Part shown: piece after piece, positions 35,972 through 45,109 of the stretch
Layout: each line of letters begins with the position of its first letter
Numbering within the stretch: position 1 is the stretch's first letter
Source of the DNA: Lachnospiraceae bacterium
GTDB lineage: Bacteria > Bacillota > Clostridia > Lachnospirales > Lachnospiraceae
Direction: 5' to 3'
DNA length: 64,000 nt
NCBI GenBank assembly: GCA_016287095.1
Contig: JAEEVK010000008.1
Span: forward strand, 1 to 64,000
Position numbers and translations under genes: made by a program
The notes under the pieces: generated by a model
Databases searched by the model: none
Told to the model about the DNA's origin: nothing
Seen by the model: only the letters and a program-made list of their open reading frames with translations

Positions 35972-36682
35972 ATGAAGATAGTAATGTTTGACCTTGACGG
36001 GACGCTCCTGCCTATGGATCAGGATGTTTTCGTTAAGGCATATTTTTCTGAGCTGTGTAAAAAAGCTGCCCCTTTCGGATATGATCCGGAAAAGCTTATA
36101 AAAGGTGTTTGGGCCGGGACCGGTGCCATGGTAAAGAACAACGGCGCAAAGACAAACGAGGATGTGTTCTGGGATACCTTTTCGGGGCTGTTTGGCGAAA
36201 AGGCATTAGCCGACAAAAAGATTTTTAACGAATTTTACGCGAATGAATTTGACAGGGCGAAAATGGTATGCGGACATACTCCCGTTGCCGCTGAACTGAT
36301 CCGGAAGCTCAGGGCTGCAGGGATAAAGGTGGTGCTTGCTTCTAACCCCGTATTCCCTGAAACGGCGCAGAAAAAGCGCATGCAGTGGGCCGGTGTGGAT
36401 CCGGATGATTTTGAATATATAACAACATACGAGAATTCACATTACTGCAAGCCAAATACGAAATACTATGCTGAGCTGCTGGAAAAATTAGGATATAAAG
36501 CGGAAGACTGCATCATGGTTGGTAATGACGTGAATGAGGATATGTGTGCTGCGGAGATCGGCATAAAGACATTCTTATTAACGGACTGCATGATAAACGC
36601 TGAGGGAAAGGATATTTCTTCATATGACAGGGGTGGGTTTCCTGAGCTTGAGGAGTATCTGATGCAACATTACGATATTTGA
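35972..36682 (+). CDS. HAD-superfamily hydrolase
   Basis: 236 residues from the ATG 6 nt after AAGGAGG. Motif I is MFDLDGTLLP (nucleophile and acid Asp), motif II is LASNP, motif III is the Lys in HYCKPNTKYY, and motif IV is MVGNDVNEDM. This is the subfamily I phosphatase set (phosphoglycolate-phosphatase-like). The substrate is unknown. It follows rmuC by 10 nt and is probably cotranscribed. Confidence 0.88.
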   Translation: MKIVMFDLDGTLLPMDQDVFVKAYFSELCKKAAPFGYDPEKLIKGVWAGTGAMVKNNGAKTNEDVFWDTFSGLFGEKALADKKIFNEFYANEFDRAKMVCGHTPVAAELIRKLRAAGIKVVLASNPVFPETAQKKRMQWAGVDPDDFEYITTYENSHYCKPNTKYYAELLEKLGYKAEDCIMVGNDVNEDMCAAEIGIKTFLLTDCMINAEGKDISSYDRGGFPELEEYLMQHYDI

Positions 36683-36696
36683 AAAAGGAGAAGATC

Positions 36697-37065
36697 ATGA
36701 AAAAATGGTATGATGAGGAATACGAATTTAATATTGAGGTAACCGGATTCCTGCATGGGGATCATACGGAAAGATACTGCCGCAACGGCGAAGAGATCGG
36801 CGACAAATACACATGCACTTATGGATGTCCGGTGAACAAGGACGGATACGGAATATGCTCAAAGACAATGATGATGCTGTATCCGCTCATGGAAGCTGTA
36901 AGAAGCGGGGGCGACCTGACTAAATTGGGCGGTGACGGAAAATATTCCAAAACTGTGGTCTGCCCGGATGGCTGTGTGATATTCAAGCTTACTGCGACAC
37001 CGCTGGGAAATGAGAATTTCCATACCGGAGGATTCTGGGAATATCCGGACGAAACGAATAAATAA
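36697..37065 (+). CDS. TIGR04076-type small protein
   Basis: 122 residues from the ATG with AAAAGGAG 6 nt upstream; the earlier ATG at 36679 overlaps the upstream stop and has no site. It shows the pattern of the TIGR04076 family: GDHTERYCRNGEEIGD, CPVNKDGYGICSKTMMMLYPLMEAVRSGG, VVCPDGCVIFKL. Several conserved Cys suggest metal or redox chemistry. Function unknown. The family name is from memory and should be confirmed with a profile search. Confidence 0.65.
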   Translation: MKKWYDEEYEFNIEVTGFLHGDHTERYCRNGEEIGDKYTCTYGCPVNKDGYGICSKTMMMLYPLMEAVRSGGDLTKLGGDGKYSKTVVCPDGCVIFKLTATPLGNENFHTGGFWEYPDETNK

Positions 37066-37205
37066 TAAAGGATACTGGAGAGGGGAAAACGGAAAATGAC
37101 CCTCCATATAAGTGGTTTGGAGGAGTAGGTAAACAGCATCCGTTTGCCCTTGAGAGCGGAAAGCAGTATCAGCAGATAGAAAGTGTTATATGTTATGGCA
37201 TCTAG
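37062..37205 (+). pseudogene. Possible short gene remnant
   Basis: A 47-codon open stretch with protein-like content (DPPYKWFGGVGKQHPFALES) and no start codon. It overlaps the start of the next gene. It may be the tail of a deleted gene, or chance. Confidence 0.2.
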
Positions 37206-37842
37206 TTTAGTACACCTTGCTATCATCGAGGAGCTGACAAAAGAACATAAATTTAAGGATATTGGGCGCCTGAAGTTTGGCGCGGTTCTTCCGGATGCAG
37301 GAGAAAGAAATATAGGACATCTTAAGATAACAGTACCGCCTACGGACATGAGGACATATGACTTTGAGGGTTTCAGGAACCGGTACGGCAGCCTGTTGAT
37401 GACGGACGATCTTTATCTGGGATATTATCTCCATCTGGTACAGGATTTGTGCTACAGGCATTTTGTCTATGACCGGTACCACTGGAATCCTATGATCCCC
37501 GGGAATGTTGAAAAACTGCATAATGATTATGCCATAACAAATCATTATGTGGTTGAAAAATATAACCTGAAAAATGATCTGGCTGTTCCGGAGGATTTTG
37601 CTGAAGAGAAGATAAACGAAATCTGCAGATTTGATCTTTTGTGGCTGACAAGATCAATAAACTCTTATTTCCGGGAAGCCGGGGAAGGCGAGATTTTTTT
37701 CTTTACGAAAGAAATGACGGATGAGTTTATCGCTGAGGCTGTTGATGCGTGCCATAAAGAACTTAATGCGCTGAAAACCGGTATAGGAATGATAAACGGC
37801 AGTGAAAACGGGTGGGTACCGACATATACTGCATCGAAATAA
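37195..37842 (+). CDS. Zinc-dependent phospholipase C-like protein, paralogue 1
   Basis: 215 residues if started at the ATG that gives MASSLVHLAI, which matches its paralogue at 47481 (MASWMVHLRI); a GTG 12 nt earlier is the alternative. No strong ribosome site is visible. His/Asp residues of the family recur: VHLAIIEE, GAVLPDAG, LGYYLHLVQDL, HNDYAITNHY. Members of this group are predicted metal-dependent phosphodiesterases with an all-helical phospholipase C/nuclease P1-like fold; activity is not known. It lacks a signal peptide. Confidence 0.6.
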   Translation: MASSLVHLAIIEELTKEHKFKDIGRLKFGAVLPDAGERNIGHLKITVPPTDMRTYDFEGFRNRYGSLLMTDDLYLGYYLHLVQDLCYRHFVYDRYHWNPMIPGNVEKLHNDYAITNHYVVEKYNLKNDLAVPEDFAEEKINEICRFDLLWLTRSINSYFREAGEGEIFFFTKEMTDEFIAEAVDACHKELNALKTGIGMINGSENGWVPTYTASK

Positions 37843-37900
37843 AACGTGCTGATTATTTTAGCGGAATATTGGGAAATTTAGATTAATAAATAAAATTATT

Positions 37901-38749
37901 ATGAGAGTAATAGATACAACAGAAGGTATTTTTCAGATATATGATTCCGGGGATTTTGATATCGACAGATGGAAGAAATATATGGATTCCTGTGTGCCCG
38001 GAGCAAAAGATCTGTGCCTTAATGACATGCAAGAGGGAATTGATGCCGGCTTTCCATGGGAAACCAGTTATCTGCCCGTCCTGGATGCAGTAATAAAAGA
38101 TAAAACAAAATTTGATCAGGTAATAAAATCTTTCAATTTGATCACGGAAAACCTTGAAGAAAAGATCATTGAGCGTTTTGGGAAAAGCGTCGATGCCGAT
38201 GTGATACTTTATCTCGGTTTATGCAACGGTGCCGGATGGGTAACGCCTGTCAATGGAAAAACCACGGTGCTGTTAGGCATTGAGAAAATACTGGAATTGA
38301 ACTGGCAGGATATTAATCACATGACCGGGCTGATCATACATGAGCTCGGGCATGCTTATCAGGATCAGTACGGGATACTAAAGAGGGAATTTGATAATAA
38401 TCCGGATAAGTTCCTGTGGCAGCTTTTTACAGAAGGCATTGCAATGGTATTTGAACAGGAGATAGCCGGAAGCCCGGAATATTTTCATCAGTATGATGAA
38501 GAGTGGAAGAAGTGGTGCGATAAAAACATCGATCTGATAAGAAAATCATTTTCTGATGATCTTGAATGCATGACAAACGAGAACCAGAGGTATTTTGGGG
38601 ACTGGGTCAGATTTGAAGGTTATGGAGATACCGGATATTATCTTGGGGCAAGATTTGTCCGGTTCTTATTAGGTTCTGACACTTTTAATAACATAATATG
38701 TTATGATATTAATGATGTAAAAACAGGATTTGAAAGATTTAAAAAATAA
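37901..38749 (+). CDS. Gluzincin-type metallopeptidase-like protein
   Basis: 282 residues. Zinc motif LIIHELGHAYQ (His147, Glu148, His151), and a downstream LFTEGIAM (Glu178) that fits the third ligand of gluzincins. This resembles the DUF2268/DUF5700-like predicted proteases. There is no signal peptide, so it acts inside the cell. The start has no clear ribosome site, only AT-rich leader, so translation may be weak. It precedes a nitroreductase gene by 17 nt. Confidence 0.75.
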   Translation: MRVIDTTEGIFQIYDSGDFDIDRWKKYMDSCVPGAKDLCLNDMQEGIDAGFPWETSYLPVLDAVIKDKTKFDQVIKSFNLITENLEEKIIERFGKSVDADVILYLGLCNGAGWVTPVNGKTTVLLGIEKILELNWQDINHMTGLIIHELGHAYQDQYGILKREFDNNPDKFLWQLFTEGIAMVFEQEIAGSPEYFHQYDEEWKKWCDKNIDLIRKSFSDDLECMTNENQRYFGDWVRFEGYGDTGYYLGARFVRFLLGSDTFNNIICYDINDVKTGFERFKK

Positions 38750-38766
38750 AGCGGGGAAGGTAATGT

Positions 38767-39351
38767 ATGGAAGCAATAGAAGCTATTTTGACAAGAAGAA
38801 GCACCAGGAAGTATTCGGATGTTATGCCGGAAAGAGACCTGATCGAAAAGGTTATCGAGGCCGGAAGGTATGCACCAAGCGGGCATAACAATCAGACAAC
38901 GCACTTCATTGTGTTTACCGGTAAAGAAGTATTATCCGAGCTGGCGGAAACGGTGAGGGATGAGTTCAGCAAGATGGACGTTACTGAAGATATGTACGTC
39001 TCGATGAAGGGCTCGGTCATGGCGGCTAAGAAGGGTGGATATGTTTTTCACTATGGGGCACCCGTGCTTATCGTCGTTGCCAACAAGATAGGCTATGGAA
39101 ATGCCATGGCTGACAGCGCCTGTGCGCTTGAAAACATGATGATAGCTGCTAACGCCCTTGACCTAGGATCGTGCTGGATCAATCAGCTCCACTGGCTCGA
39201 CGAAAACAAAGTTATACGTGAGCTTATGTATAAGCACGGATTAAAGGAAGATGAGACCATTAACGGCGGCCTCATTATCGGATATCCTGCAGACGGGATA
39301 ATCAACAGGCAGATGACGGAAAGAAAAGGAAACCCTGTCACATGGGATTAA
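38767..39351 (+). CDS. Nitroreductase family protein
   Basis: 194 residues. The FMN-binding start is LTRRSTRKYSD, followed by GRYAPSGHNNQTTHFIV; the middle reads ALENMMIAANALDLGSCWINQ, and IIGYPAD is the typical C-terminal strand. These enzymes use FMN and NAD(P)H to reduce nitro groups, quinones or flavins. GGGGAAGG precedes the ATG. The next gene follows by 13 nt. Confidence 0.88.
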   Translation: MEAIEAILTRRSTRKYSDVMPERDLIEKVIEAGRYAPSGHNNQTTHFIVFTGKEVLSELAETVRDEFSKMDVTEDMYVSMKGSVMAAKKGGYVFHYGAPVLIVVANKIGYGNAMADSACALENMMIAANALDLGSCWINQLHWLDENKVIRELMYKHGLKEDETINGGLIIGYPADGIINRQMTERKGNPVTWD

Positions 39352-39364
39352 AGAAGAGGCGAAA

Positions 39365-40126
39365 ATGGATACTACAAATAAATTTGACGGGTATGCCGGG
39401 GATTACACCGTAGGAAGACCCGGGTATGCAAAGGAACTGATAGACAGCCTGTACAGCACGTATAAGATGTCGGAAGATTCCATAATAGCAGATATTGGAT
39501 CAGGTACAGGAAAGTTTGCGAGGCATCTGCTTGAAAAAGGAAGCCGTGTTTTCTGTGTGGAGCCAAACGACGATATGAGAATGGTAGCGGAAAAAGAACT
39601 CTGCGGATACGGCAATTTCTGCTCCATAAAAGGAGATGCCGAGAATACGACACTCGAAGATGGTTCCGTCGACTTCATCACGACCGCGCAGGCATTCCAC
39701 TGGTTTGATGTAGAAAAATTTAGGAATGAATGTTCAAGGATCTTAAAGAAAGATGGCAGGGCCGTACTGATATGGAATATCCGTGACGAATCCGATCCCC
39801 TAAACCGTGAACTTCATCGTGTTTTTTCAAAGTACTGTCCCAATTTTAAAGGCTTTGGTGGCGGGATAGTAAAGGATGATCCGAGGATCAGGACTTTCTT
39901 TGATGATAAGTATGATTATATATCCTTTGACAATCTGTTGTTTTATGATAAAGAAAAATATATAGCCCGAAACTTATCAGGGTCATACTCCCTAAAAGAA
40001 GGCGATCAGAATTATGATCCGTATATGGAAGAGCTGTTAAATTCTTTCAATGAATATTCTCAAAACGGGATAGTATCAATTGCCAACAGATCAGTTGCAT
40101 ATATCGGAAAGGTCACGAAATATTAG
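39365..40126 (+). CDS. Class I SAM-dependent methyltransferase
   Basis: 253 residues. Motif I is IADIGSGTGKFARHLL, motif post-I VFCVEPNDDMR, then FITTAQAFHWFD, and LKKDGRAVLIWNI. The N-terminal FDGYAGDYTVGRPGY and the AFHW segment are typical of the Methyltransf_11 group related to trans-aconitate-like methyltransferases. It resembles the protein at 52845 in layout. Substrate unknown. Confidence 0.87.
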   Translation: MDTTNKFDGYAGDYTVGRPGYAKELIDSLYSTYKMSEDSIIADIGSGTGKFARHLLEKGSRVFCVEPNDDMRMVAEKELCGYGNFCSIKGDAENTTLEDGSVDFITTAQAFHWFDVEKFRNECSRILKKDGRAVLIWNIRDESDPLNRELHRVFSKYCPNFKGFGGGIVKDDPRIRTFFDDKYDYISFDNLLFYDKEKYIARNLSGSYSLKEGDQNYDPYMEELLNSFNEYSQNGIVSIANRSVAYIGKVTKY

Positions 40127-40137
40127 TAACATTAATA

Positions 40138-40166
40138 TTTACAAAAAAATAGTGAAGTGTTACTAT
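40138..40166 (+). promoter_or_regulatory. Promoter upstream of lipoprotein gene
   Basis: TTTACA, 17-nt spacer, TACTAT. AGTAACA and TGTTACT flank it as a seven-bp inverted repeat, a possible operator. Confidence 0.45.
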
Positions 40167-40198
40167 ACAGGTAGTTTTTGGTGAAAGGGGACCTGGCA

Positions 40199-41329
40199 AT
40201 GAAAAAAGGCATATTGATGCTGGTTATGTGCTTAAGCATCGCACTGGCTGTGACGGGATGCATTGGCGCTCAGTATTCAAAGGAAGATAAAGAGTCCGCT
40301 GCTGAACTTGGCAGAAAGATGATGCAGGAATGGCTTGACAAGAACCTGAAGGGCGGGAAAGTATCCGATAAAGGATTATCGGCGCTGGCAGAGGGAAAAA
40401 CCGGTGGAAATTATTATCTCTCTGATCTGGTAGAAGGATTATATTCTTATAATGGCGAGAAATATACATTCATCATTAACACTACTACCGGAGCCGTTTA
40501 CAGCTCCAAAAATTATCAGGCATTTAAGGAAAGTGCATGGAAACTGTTTTTAAAAGAATTAGGCCTGAATGAGGATGAGATAATCCCCGAGAACACGGTA
40601 AATGGTAATGACGGAAAAGATTATTTTTCAATTTATTACTGCATTGAAGCGTCATTAAGAGAGGGTAAGTACAATAAAGAAGCTGCAAGAGACACGTATT
40701 TTCATAGGGAAGTACTGCCGATAGACGTTGAAGATGCTGAAGGCTTTGCAACAGATCTGAAGAACAGAAATCTGATAGAAATGGAAGGGTCTATACATCT
40801 GAAAGAAAATGCAGACCTACGTGCTTTGTCATTAAATGTACTCATGGAGCAAAAGGAAAAAACCGGGATTGATATTCCCCGTCTGCATATCTATGACGAT
40901 GATGAGGACATCGCCGATTACGGGACATCACTGACATACAAAAAGCACGGATATCTTGATATGGGAGATTATCAGTTATTTGCTGTTATAGAGCAGTTTA
41001 ATGATAATTCAAAAAACGGGAAAATTGATCATACAGAAGCGAAGCTTGATGTGGCAACATATCAGCCGATAACGGCCATTGATTCGGGATATGAGATAAA
41101 ACCCGGTTCGAGTGACGAGATATATCAGGGATTCAATATCATAGCCGGAGAGGATTCAGAGATAAAAAAACATGACTATGATCTGGAAAAAGAGAATAGC
41201 CAGGGAACTTATGGAAAACAATATGAATGTAGTTGGAAAGACAGGGGGGACGGAACATTTGTCCTCGTTGATTCCGCCGGTTATATAATTAATTTCGGTC
41301 ATGACTGCAGGATTACCATCAGGGAATGA
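40199..41329 (+). CDS. Putative lipoprotein
   Basis: 376 residues from the ATG after AAAGGGG; a GTG/ATG frame 21 nt earlier is less likely. The lipobox is AVTGC after MLVMCLSIAL, so the protein is a membrane-anchored surface lipoprotein. The rest is hydrophilic with no recognised domain. It is followed by a gene for a cytoplasmic repeat protein. Confidence 0.7.
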   Translation: MKKGILMLVMCLSIALAVTGCIGAQYSKEDKESAAELGRKMMQEWLDKNLKGGKVSDKGLSALAEGKTGGNYYLSDLVEGLYSYNGEKYTFIINTTTGAVYSSKNYQAFKESAWKLFLKELGLNEDEIIPENTVNGNDGKDYFSIYYCIEASLREGKYNKEAARDTYFHREVLPIDVEDAEGFATDLKNRNLIEMEGSIHLKENADLRALSLNVLMEQKEKTGIDIPRLHIYDDDEDIADYGTSLTYKKHGYLDMGDYQLFAVIEQFNDNSKNGKIDHTEAKLDVATYQPITAIDSGYEIKPGSSDEIYQGFNIIAGEDSEIKKHDYDLEKENSQGTYGKQYECSWKDRGDGTFVLVDSAGYIINFGHDCRITIRE

Positions 41330-41364
41330 GAAAAAGAAAACAAGCATAAAGGAAACAGAAAGCA

Positions 41365-42807
41365 ATGTTTAAATGCAATTATAAGACTCTGAAGTTATGT
41401 TTTAATGCGTTTCATGATGCAAAAGTAGGTGATATGCCGGAGTATGGGGATTATGTCCTTCTTGAATTAAAGGACGGCCGTCATACGGCAGGACAATGGC
41501 TTCCGAACGATACCTTCCGTGAGAAGAATATCCTGTCCGGGAAATTTGAACGGAGCGGGTTTGATACTGTAGATGTGGATGAAGTGGCAAAATGGCATTA
41601 TCTGAAGCGCTATGACATTTCGGCGTGTCTGGAAGATGAGAATATCGGTTATATAAACTTTGCTCCCGAAGAAGATGCCTATACTTTTGAGCTTAGCGGT
41701 TTTAAGTCCTTTAAGGATGGTGACTTCCCCAAACGCGAACAATACTGTTTCCTGATATTTAAGGATGGTACCTTGGGAACAGGAAGATGGGATGAGCTGG
41801 GAGAAAACGACGGAACCTTTATCTATGCATCAGCACTGGCTTCCCACAGCATGAAAAAGGTATGGGCATGGACGCCCTTGAGCTCAGATGAAATATTTGA
41901 GCGGGAAGAAGAAAAAGAAAGAGAGAGATTAGCCGAGAAGGAGCTAAACAAAAATCCCAAGGCTGATTCCGAGAAATTTAAATACGGAACTGATATAGAG
42001 GTATATTACCAAAAGGCACTGGAAAAGCTAAAAAAGGATTATCCATGGGCAACTCTTGTTCAGATGAAGAAGAAGCAACCGCTATATGTGATCGTGCCGC
42101 GTCATGGATTCTATATATTCGGACAGGACCATGGTACGTTTATGGGCGAACCGGTAGTTTGGGAATGGAAGGACGGCAGTACCGCCGATGAGTTTGTTGA
42201 TTTCCTGTGTGAGTATACCAGGGAAACGGTGAAAAACTATGACCCTGACGTGAAATTTGCATATGGCATGGACATTGAGACATATATCAATATGACGTAC
42301 GAGAAAGTCAAAAATGATTACCGCTGGTTTACCAGGGAAATGGCTGATAAATACTGTCAATATGCCATAATACAGGTCGACGGAGAATGGGAATTCGCCA
42401 GGAAATTTAGGGACGATAAGGAATTTCACTTATACGATTGCGAAACTACTGAGAGTTTATTGAGAACTATGGAGTATGAATATCAGGAAGCAGCACTTCA
42501 GGAAAATACTGTAGTGGCTGAATATGCAGTACCTTTTGGAAGCGTTGATGTGCATGGATGGGGGCTGGAAAAGTATATCGTATATAAGTTAAAGAGCGGT
42601 GACTACAAGGTATATGTACAGGCAGGAGACCGGACCACGGGTGGAAGCAGGGAATTCTTTATTACGCCTGACTGCTTTGAAGCAAAAACATACGGAGAGT
42701 TTCTGGACCGATATCTGGAGATTGTTCCTGGTGGGGAATTTGGACTTAAGAAAAAAGATCTTGCTCCTAATAGGGATCTTATGAAATTCTTTGGCTATAA
42801 GAAATGA
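41365..42807 (+). CDS. Repeat-containing cytoplasmic protein, function unknown
   Basis: 480 residues. The first 170 show two related halves (GDYVLLELKDGRHTAGQWL and REQYCFLIFKDGTLGTGRW). After a charged helix (EEEKERERLAEKELNK) come two copies of a second unit starting KFKYGTDIEVYYQKALEKLK near residue 206 and KFAYGMDIETYINMTYEKVK near 297. A final 90 residues are beta-rich. No catalytic motif or export signal is visible. The duplicated layout suggests a binding or scaffold protein. Family not recognised. Confidence 0.6.
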   Translation: MFKCNYKTLKLCFNAFHDAKVGDMPEYGDYVLLELKDGRHTAGQWLPNDTFREKNILSGKFERSGFDTVDVDEVAKWHYLKRYDISACLEDENIGYINFAPEEDAYTFELSGFKSFKDGDFPKREQYCFLIFKDGTLGTGRWDELGENDGTFIYASALASHSMKKVWAWTPLSSDEIFEREEEKERERLAEKELNKNPKADSEKFKYGTDIEVYYQKALEKLKKDYPWATLVQMKKKQPLYVIVPRHGFYIFGQDHGTFMGEPVVWEWKDGSTADEFVDFLCEYTRETVKNYDPDVKFAYGMDIETYINMTYEKVKNDYRWFTREMADKYCQYAIIQVDGEWEFARKFRDDKEFHLYDCETTESLLRTMEYEYQEAALQENTVVAEYAVPFGSVDVHGWGLEKYIVYKLKSGDYKVYVQAGDRTTGGSREFFITPDCFEAKTYGEFLDRYLEIVPGGEFGLKKKDLAPNRDLMKFFGYKK

Positions 42808-42857
42808 GAACCCGTCGAAAAATAGCTATTCAAAACAACATCACGGAGGTATAAAGT

Positions 42858-43442
42858 ATGTTTGAAGTTAAGGCAGGAACTCCCAAGCCGATCCTATTCA
42901 GGGAATGCTGGAACGAAAACGGGTTCTATATGGATCTGGATCTTGAGGCTCGTTTTGCGTTTGCCTGTGAGGTGTCGGATTATGACAGGACTCTTTATGC
43001 AACGGAAGAAGATGTTACGAGGGCGATCAAATCTAATTTTTCGGAAATCCTGAATAAATGTCTCAATGAGGACTGGCCTGAAAATACTTCCAAGGTCAGA
43101 AGAGGGTTTGAGGGTCTCGGGGAGCTTTTTGACAAAAACATGGAAAGCTACGGGATTCATATAAAATCAAAGTTTTTGAGCACGGCTCTGAGCCCGGATT
43201 CAGAAGAAGCTTTCAAAATTCAGATGAATCTCATGGTTCAGACACAGAATATTACCAATGGATGGGACCATATCATCATGCCGCCAACAAATCCTTATGA
43301 TATTCAGATGAAGGAACAAACTCTACAGGAAATAGCGAAGAAAATGAGGATAAATGGATCCAGTGAGTGGACGTGCCTGAGTTGTGGTACGAAGAACAGC
43401 AGTAAATTCTGTGGAGAATGCGGAAAAGCAAAACCGGTTTAA
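42858..43442 (+). CDS. Protein with C-terminal zinc ribbon
   Basis: 194 residues. The C-terminal 30 residues form a zinc ribbon: WTCLSCGTKNSSKFCGECG (two CxxC pairs). The first 150 residues are an uncharacterised domain with conserved aromatic and acidic positions; similar ribbons close SPFH-type or virion-core-like proteins, but the N-terminal part is not clearly SPFH. CACGGAGG is an excellent ribosome site. The gene's stop lies inside its own terminator hairpin. Confidence 0.65.
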   Translation: MFEVKAGTPKPILFRECWNENGFYMDLDLEARFAFACEVSDYDRTLYATEEDVTRAIKSNFSEILNKCLNEDWPENTSKVRRGFEGLGELFDKNMESYGIHIKSKFLSTALSPDSEEAFKIQMNLMVQTQNITNGWDHIIMPPTNPYDIQMKEQTLQEIAKKMRINGSSEWTCLSCGTKNSSKFCGECGKAKPV

Positions 43443-43457
43443 TGACCGGTTTTTTTA
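43431..43457 (+). terminator. Terminator overlapping the stop codon
   Basis: AAAACCGGT pairs with ACCGGTTTT, followed by more T. The TAA of the zinc-ribbon gene is in the loop. Confidence 0.8.
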
Positions 43458-43458
43458 A

Positions 43459-43695
43459 TGTTCCGTTAACACTTTTCGATTTTTTATTCTGTTTGTCGGA
43501 AATCAGAACTACATATTCCTGGCAATATCAGCTATCATGGCATTGGTGCTCGGTATCGTTTCACTTGCAAATAGTGTACTTTTGGCATATAATACTCATA
43601 AGTCCGATGTTAAGGGATTAAAGAAGGTAACGCAGTATATCTGGGCCGGACTTGGTGATGTATACAAAAGCTTTTATAATAGAATTATAATTTGA
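43459..43695 (+). pseudogene. Remnant of a small membrane protein gene
   Basis: An open frame of 79 codons without a supported start (the first ATG is at 43537 and has no ribosome site). It encodes a clear hydrophobic helix (YIFLAISAIMALVLGIVSLA) and a tail KGLKKVTQYIWAGLGDVYK. It is probably the end of a truncated membrane protein gene. The downstream gene starts inside or just after it. Confidence 0.35.
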
Positions 43696-43730
43696 TAAAA
43701 TTATTTGTTAAGAATTCAGAGGTGGTCGAT

Positions 43731-44108
43731 TTGAAGAACGAGGTATTTCTGGTATATAAGCGTGGAGCCCGAAAAGGAAAACCGGGATATTCCGAGAAAG
43801 ACTATTCAGCTCCTCATAAAGAGGGTGGAAAAGTAATAGAAGGGATGAAGGAGTGGGTCTCATGGTACTGCTTCAGAAAGAAAGAAGATGGGACCTATGA
43901 AGCAGAGCTTGATGAAGCCTGGAGCTGGGGCGGAGGGCATAACGAGGGAGGTACGATCTGTAACAAAATACCTGAAGAATGGTTCAAATTGTCCTTTGAG
44001 GAATTTCTGGAGAAGCTTATAACCCTTTCTTCAGCTGCTCATTATGGATTTACTGCCGATGAATTGAAGGAAATAGAAGGGCTCAAGGGATTTTTTGAGT
44101 TCAAATAA
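43731..44108 (+). CDS. Hypothetical protein
   Basis: 125 residues from the TTG that follows AGAGGTGG by a suitable distance; a frame from TTG at 43692 is 13 residues longer but has no site. It is rich in Trp, Gly and Glu (EWVSWYCFRKK, EAWSWGGGHNEGG) and ends in LSFEEFLEKLITLSSAAHYG. No signal, helix or known domain. The following lipoprotein gene begins right after it. Confidence 0.5.
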   Translation: MKNEVFLVYKRGARKGKPGYSEKDYSAPHKEGGKVIEGMKEWVSWYCFRKKEDGTYEAELDEAWSWGGGHNEGGTICNKIPEEWFKLSFEEFLEKLITLSSAAHYGFTADELKEIEGLKGFFEFK

Positions 44109-44118
44109 CGGAGGGGAA

Positions 44119-44685
44119 ATGAAGACCTGTAAAAGAGTTATAATGCTTGCTTTGATGGTTACAGTCCTGGTATCATTTTGTGCATGTTCAAAAAAAGATT
44201 ACGATATAAAAGATGCTTGTGATCTGATAGAAAGCGTGTTGGACAAGGACAGAGAGGAAGCAATAAAACTATTTGAAAAGAGTTTTGATATCAAACTGGA
44301 GAATCAGACAGAAATTGGAAACAGTCATACTTATGTTTCAGATAATATTTTTTATATCGATGACATAGAGTTAAACAGTATAGCGATTAATTGCGATATA
44401 GAAGATAAATCTGTATGTACCGTATCCTTGCTGAATAACCAATGTTCTCCGGAGCTTGTGACAGACTGGGATGAGAAATGCGTGGATTATCTTACTGAAG
44501 CTTATGGTACACCTGTGAATAAAAACAGTCGCGACTTAAAAGGAACCGGTGTTGCATATTCGATGACGGTATACCAGATTAACAATGATCGTTGGCTTTC
44601 TGTTAGCTTTGAGAAAAATTCTTCCAGGGGTCAGTTTTTGCTGCAGTGTACTAACAAGGACTTGGTCGGATCCTCAAAAGACTAA
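44119..44685 (+). CDS. Putative lipoprotein
   Basis: 188 residues from the ATG after GGAGGGG; an ATG 24 nt earlier lies inside the upstream gene. The signal sequence LALMVTVLVSFCAC ends with a lipobox-like SFCAC, so it is probably lipidated and exported. The mature part is acidic with no recognised domain. A terminator follows about 70 nt later. Confidence 0.65.
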   Translation: MKTCKRVIMLALMVTVLVSFCACSKKDYDIKDACDLIESVLDKDREEAIKLFEKSFDIKLENQTEIGNSHTYVSDNIFYIDDIELNSIAINCDIEDKSVCTVSLLNNQCSPELVTDWDEKCVDYLTEAYGTPVNKNSRDLKGTGVAYSMTVYQINNDRWLSVSFEKNSSRGQFLLQCTNKDLVGSSKD

Positions 44686-44755
44686 GAGTAAAAATAATAG
44701 GCCCAGATTAATAACAGGCAGTGAGGGATATCGAAAAATACTGTAAAGGACCTAC

Positions 44756-44795
44756 ATGCGGTGGTATAAGAGAGATCTTGTACCGCCGTATTTTT
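44756..44795 (+). terminator. Terminator after the lipoprotein gene
   Basis: ATGCGGTGGTATA and TGTACCGCCGTAT pair with two G-U pairs; TTTTT follows. The 170 bp after it carry no clear gene before the small ORF. Confidence 0.7.
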
Positions 44796-44965
44796 ATTCT
44801 GGACAACAGTTTTTGCTGCAGATGTAAATTAGACTACGGTGAGTCTGACAAGTGTAGCATAAGCAACTAAATAGTCATATTTTGAATATTGAATCATAAG
44901 GCTTCCGGGCATATACTAAAGCCACAACAAAGAAAACAAAACAAACGAAAGGCAAGGTACATACC

Positions 44966-45076
44966 ATGGAAGACATTTATGAATACGAAGCAGATCAGCA
45001 GGCAGAATACGATATGATGAGAAAAGATGAAGATACTCATTACCTGTATCAGGGTGATACGGACTTAGCATTTTGA
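44966..45076 (+). CDS. Short acidic protein of 36 residues
   Basis: ATG to TGA, starting MEDIYEYEADQQAEYDMMRK and ending GDTDLAF; 10 acidic residues (Asp/Glu) and five Tyr. An AAGG-like site lies in an A/C-rich leader similar to the leader of the gene at 26244. It is too short for usual gene calls but has good composition and context between two terminator-bounded genes. Function unknown. Confidence 0.45.
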   Translation: MEDIYEYEADQQAEYDMMRKDEDTHYLYQGDTDLAF

Positions 45077-45109
45077 CTATAATAAAATTTGAGATAGAAA
45101 ATAAGAATC

